From assembly GCA_045546255.1 (NCBI GenBank), contig JAZQCK010000084.1, positions 1 through 41,147 of the forward strand: a DNA stretch of 41,147 nt. The letters run 5' to 3'. Within the stretch, counting starts at the first letter, position 1. Each line of letters begins with the position of its first letter. The translations under genes were made by a program, and so were the position numbers. The stretch comes from RGIG5612 sp045546255. GTDB taxonomy: Bacteria > Bacillota > Clostridia > Lachnospirales > Lachnospiraceae. Under the pieces are notes generated by a model that did not search any database, was not told the DNA's origin, and saw nothing but the letters and a program-made list of their open reading frames with translations. Below, one piece after another: positions 40,101 through 41,147 of the stretch.

Positions 40101-41147
40101 CGACGCGCGTCATCATAACCTCGCCTTCGAAGTTATCGTATTCGATATTTCCATGCGCCTCGATGACCATGCCCTTCTTGAAGACGTCCGGAAGCTCCTC
40201 CTCGCCATCTTTCAGGAACATTTTCATGGAAATACTGTCTTTATTATCAGTGATAGAGATTTTGAAAATCTTGAATCCGGTCTTGGTCGTCGTAAGCTCG
40301 GTCTCAAAGATCTCGCCGCGGACGATGCAGTTTCGGATCTCGCCGATGATATCGGAAATATCCGTTGTGGCGCCTTTAAAGTCGCGGCCATACAGCATGC
40401 CCGGGTCCGGTCCTTTTTTCTTTGCGGTATAGCGTTTCTTGCCACCACCGCCAGGAGCGTAGCCACCACCGCCGCCCGGGGCGTAGCCACCTTTGGACTT
40501 ACCATTGGATTTGCCGTTTGCGCCATTGCTGCCGTTTGCACTGCCCGCGCGCTCATCACTGCCCCAGCTCAGCGCCTCATCCATGGAGACATACTCATAA
40601 TCGTCCTCATCAATATAGAAGGACGGATCCGCATACATGGATTTCTTTTTGGCGGGTTTGGAGGGGAGAGAATCTCCCATGCTTTCGCTCGCTAGTCCAG
40701 CGAGATAAGCATCATATGCTGCAGCATCCGCGTCATATGCCTCAGAACCTGCATGATCGGCTATCGGATGATACATGTCATCCGCCATCTGATTCGCAGC
40801 ACTCACTGCTCCGTTAGTAACCGCCTCCGCGGCCTTCGCAGCAATATTCACAGTCTGAGCCTTCTGCTCAGCCTGCACTGCTACCTTCTCAGCCTGTGCA
40901 GCCACATTCGGAGCCGCTGCCTGCGCAGCCACCTTGCCCGTCTGCGCTGCTCCACTTCTATTCTGCTCTACGGCTTGACTTCCATTTCCCGCAGCCTGAG
41001 CAACTCCATTCGGAGCCGCCACCTTACCGGCCACCATCATCAGCTGCACCGGCATGGCACCGCCAAGCACCTGCTTGCGGATTTCCTGCTCCATCTGCTC
41101 CATATGAGCAGGCGAAATGCTCTCGGCGCCCTCTATTTTTACACGCA
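37135..41147 (-). CDS. polC: DNA polymerase III alpha subunit PolC, lacking the exonuclease domain (5' end missing)
   Basis: PolC is the replicative polymerase of low-GC Gram-positives. The frame stays open to the right edge, so the N-terminus is cut. Numbering from the ATG at 41103: an Ala/Gln-rich linker (about 20-130), a Gly-rich stretch with GGYAPGGGG twice (about 208-225), and the OB domain (YGRDFKGATTDISDIIGEI to MMTRVGGIREI). The PHP domain follows (VELHLHTRYSDMDATTN, AIAITDHGVVQGF, IIYGVEGYIVDD, then YHHIIILAKN). Next come the zinc-binding CPNC..CPVCG region, the catalytic PDIDLNFSGEYQ (near 838) and KYMFPKAHAVAYV-like palm end. In normal PolC a 3'-5' exonuclease of roughly 170-180 residues is inserted after VDD; here only an acidic linker of about 50 residues lies there, with no DxE or other exo motif. 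Confidence 0.95.
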   Translation of the reverse strand, partial: RVKIEGAESISPAHMEQMEQEIRKQVLGGAMPVQLMMVAGKVAAPNGVAQAAGNGSQAVEQNRSGAAQTGKVAAQAAAPNVAAQAEKVAVQAEQKAQTVNIAAKAAEAVTNGAVSAANQMADDMYHPIADHAGSEAYDADAAAYDAYLAGLASESMGDSLPSKPAKKKSMYADPSFYIDEDDYEYVSMDEALSWGSDERAGSANGSNGANGKSNGKSKGGYAPGGGGGYAPGGGGKKRYTAKKKGPDPGMLYGRDFKGATTDISDIIGEIRNCIVRGEIFETELTTTKTGFKIFKISITDNKDSISMKMFLKDGEEELPDVFKKGMVIEAHGNIEYDNFEGEVMMTRVGGIREIHEPLSNRMDNAPKKRVELHLHTRYSDMDATTNVEKLIDRASKWGHSAIAITDHGVVQGFVDAFHKVQGNENAPKIIYGVEGYIVDDMDFPVDSDPSNPEDIVLRRESAIPDEHPVLPDPEEEEAIQRVKKKKYHHIIILAKNEIGRRNLYRLVSYSHINYFSRRPRIPKSVLNRYREGLILGSACVAGELYDALLAGASEERIEELVNYYDYLEIQPTGNNYFLVRNFEKGITKGHYLKSVEEIQAINRRVYDLGQKYGKKVVATGDVHFLDPEDEVYRRIIMDSQKFPDADEQAPLYFRTTEEMLSEFDYLGPEIAQEIVVENTNYIADQIEYIEPVRPDKCPPVIENSDENLRNICYETAHSLYGPDLPQIVVERLEKELNSIISNGYSVMYIIARELVQKSVSDGYLVGSRGSVGSSLAATFSGITEVNPLKPHYRCPNCFYSEFDSEEVNAFAGGAGCDMPDKNCPVCGQPLAKDGFDIPFETFLGFKGDKEPDIDLNFSGEYQSHAHDYTEVIFGKGHTFRAGTISTLQDKTVFGYVKGYYERHNKAIRKCEMNRIIAGCTGVKRSTGQHPGGIVVLPHGEEIYSFTPVQFPANDPDKHTVTTHFEYHSIDHNLLKLDILGHDDPTMIRMLEDLTGFDAKQIRLDDPSVMQLYEGTDVLGITPEDIQHPLGTLGVPEFGTDFVMGMLMDTKPKNFSDLVRIAGLSHGTDVWLGNAEKLVKEGTATLSTCICTRDDIMTYLILQGVEPSMAFDIMENVRKGKVAAGKAKKWPEWEKSMKECNVPDWYLWSCTKIQYMFPKAHAVAYVMMAYRIAYYKIHFPLEYYAAFFSIRASSFDYEKMCQGKEHLLEEMEIIKGRIERNEQTPKDEDLLKYMYNVLEMYARGFEFMPIDIYKAGASRFKIFDGKLMPSLESIDGMGGKAAASLAEEAAKEHFTSREDLKVRAKISSTLTDKLYNLGLLGNLPASSQMSIMDFFKI

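Overview
The window looks like chromosomal DNA of a strictly anaerobic Gram-positive bacterium of the class Clostridia, most likely Lachnospiraceae or a close relative. The evidence is a PolC-type replicative polymerase, the plsX-acpP-rnc-smc order, an L32 protein starting MSICPKNK, formate-tetrahydrofolate ligase with FchA, a flavodiiron oxygen/NO reductase, a corrinoid methyl-transfer pair and three OFA-family transporters. The taxonomic call is inference from gene content; no search was run.

Layout. 1-4.2 kb: the tail of a phosphodiester glycosidase gene, two convergent membrane-anchored proteins of unknown function around a bidirectional terminator, and a GIY-YIG protein. 4.25-10.7 kb (minus strand): an F-type ATP synthase operon atpB-E-F-A-G-D-C. 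It has no atpH; the C-terminal half of subunit delta is instead fused to the front of alpha. Subunit c carries an extra N-terminal membrane segment and linker. 10.8-14.7 kb (minus): folC, fhs, fchA, a folate one-carbon cluster. 15.2-18.3 kb: flavodiiron protein (plus), then a methyl-THF:corrinoid methyltransferase and corrinoid protein (minus). 18.4-24.7 kb (minus): plsX-acpP-rnc-smc-rnhB. 24.8-28.2 kb (plus): a lipoprotein and NADP-type glutamate dehydrogenase with a strong promoter and a structured leader. 28.2-29.9 kb: repeats, a PepSY lipoprotein, rpmF and an unannotated small hydrophobic ORF that resembles a type I toxin. 29.9-34.6 kb (minus): a TSCPD protein and three OFA-type MFS paralogues. 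34.7 kb: tRNA-Glu. 35.4-41.1 kb (minus): a metallophosphoesterase, a ferredoxin-nitroreductase, and polC, which runs off the right edge and lacks its proofreading exonuclease domain.

How the genes fit together. Fhs and FchA handle formyl- and methenyl-THF, FolC polyglutamylates the folate, and the methyltransferase/corrinoid pair can move methyl groups to or from THF. OFA transporters could move formate, oxalate or other small carboxylates. This suggests one-carbon and organic-acid metabolism, but the substrate-specific methyltransferase is not in the window.

Most interesting points: (1) the delta-CTD/alpha fusion and the loss of atpH; (2) PolC without its exonuclease; (3) a candidate type I toxin-antitoxin locus at 29.6-29.85 kb; (4) three families of short palindromic or inverted repeats in intergenic DNA (15.0, 16.5/28.4 and 35.0 kb); (5) recurrent short copies of gene 3' ends lying just downstream of the gene, notably at all three OFA transporters.
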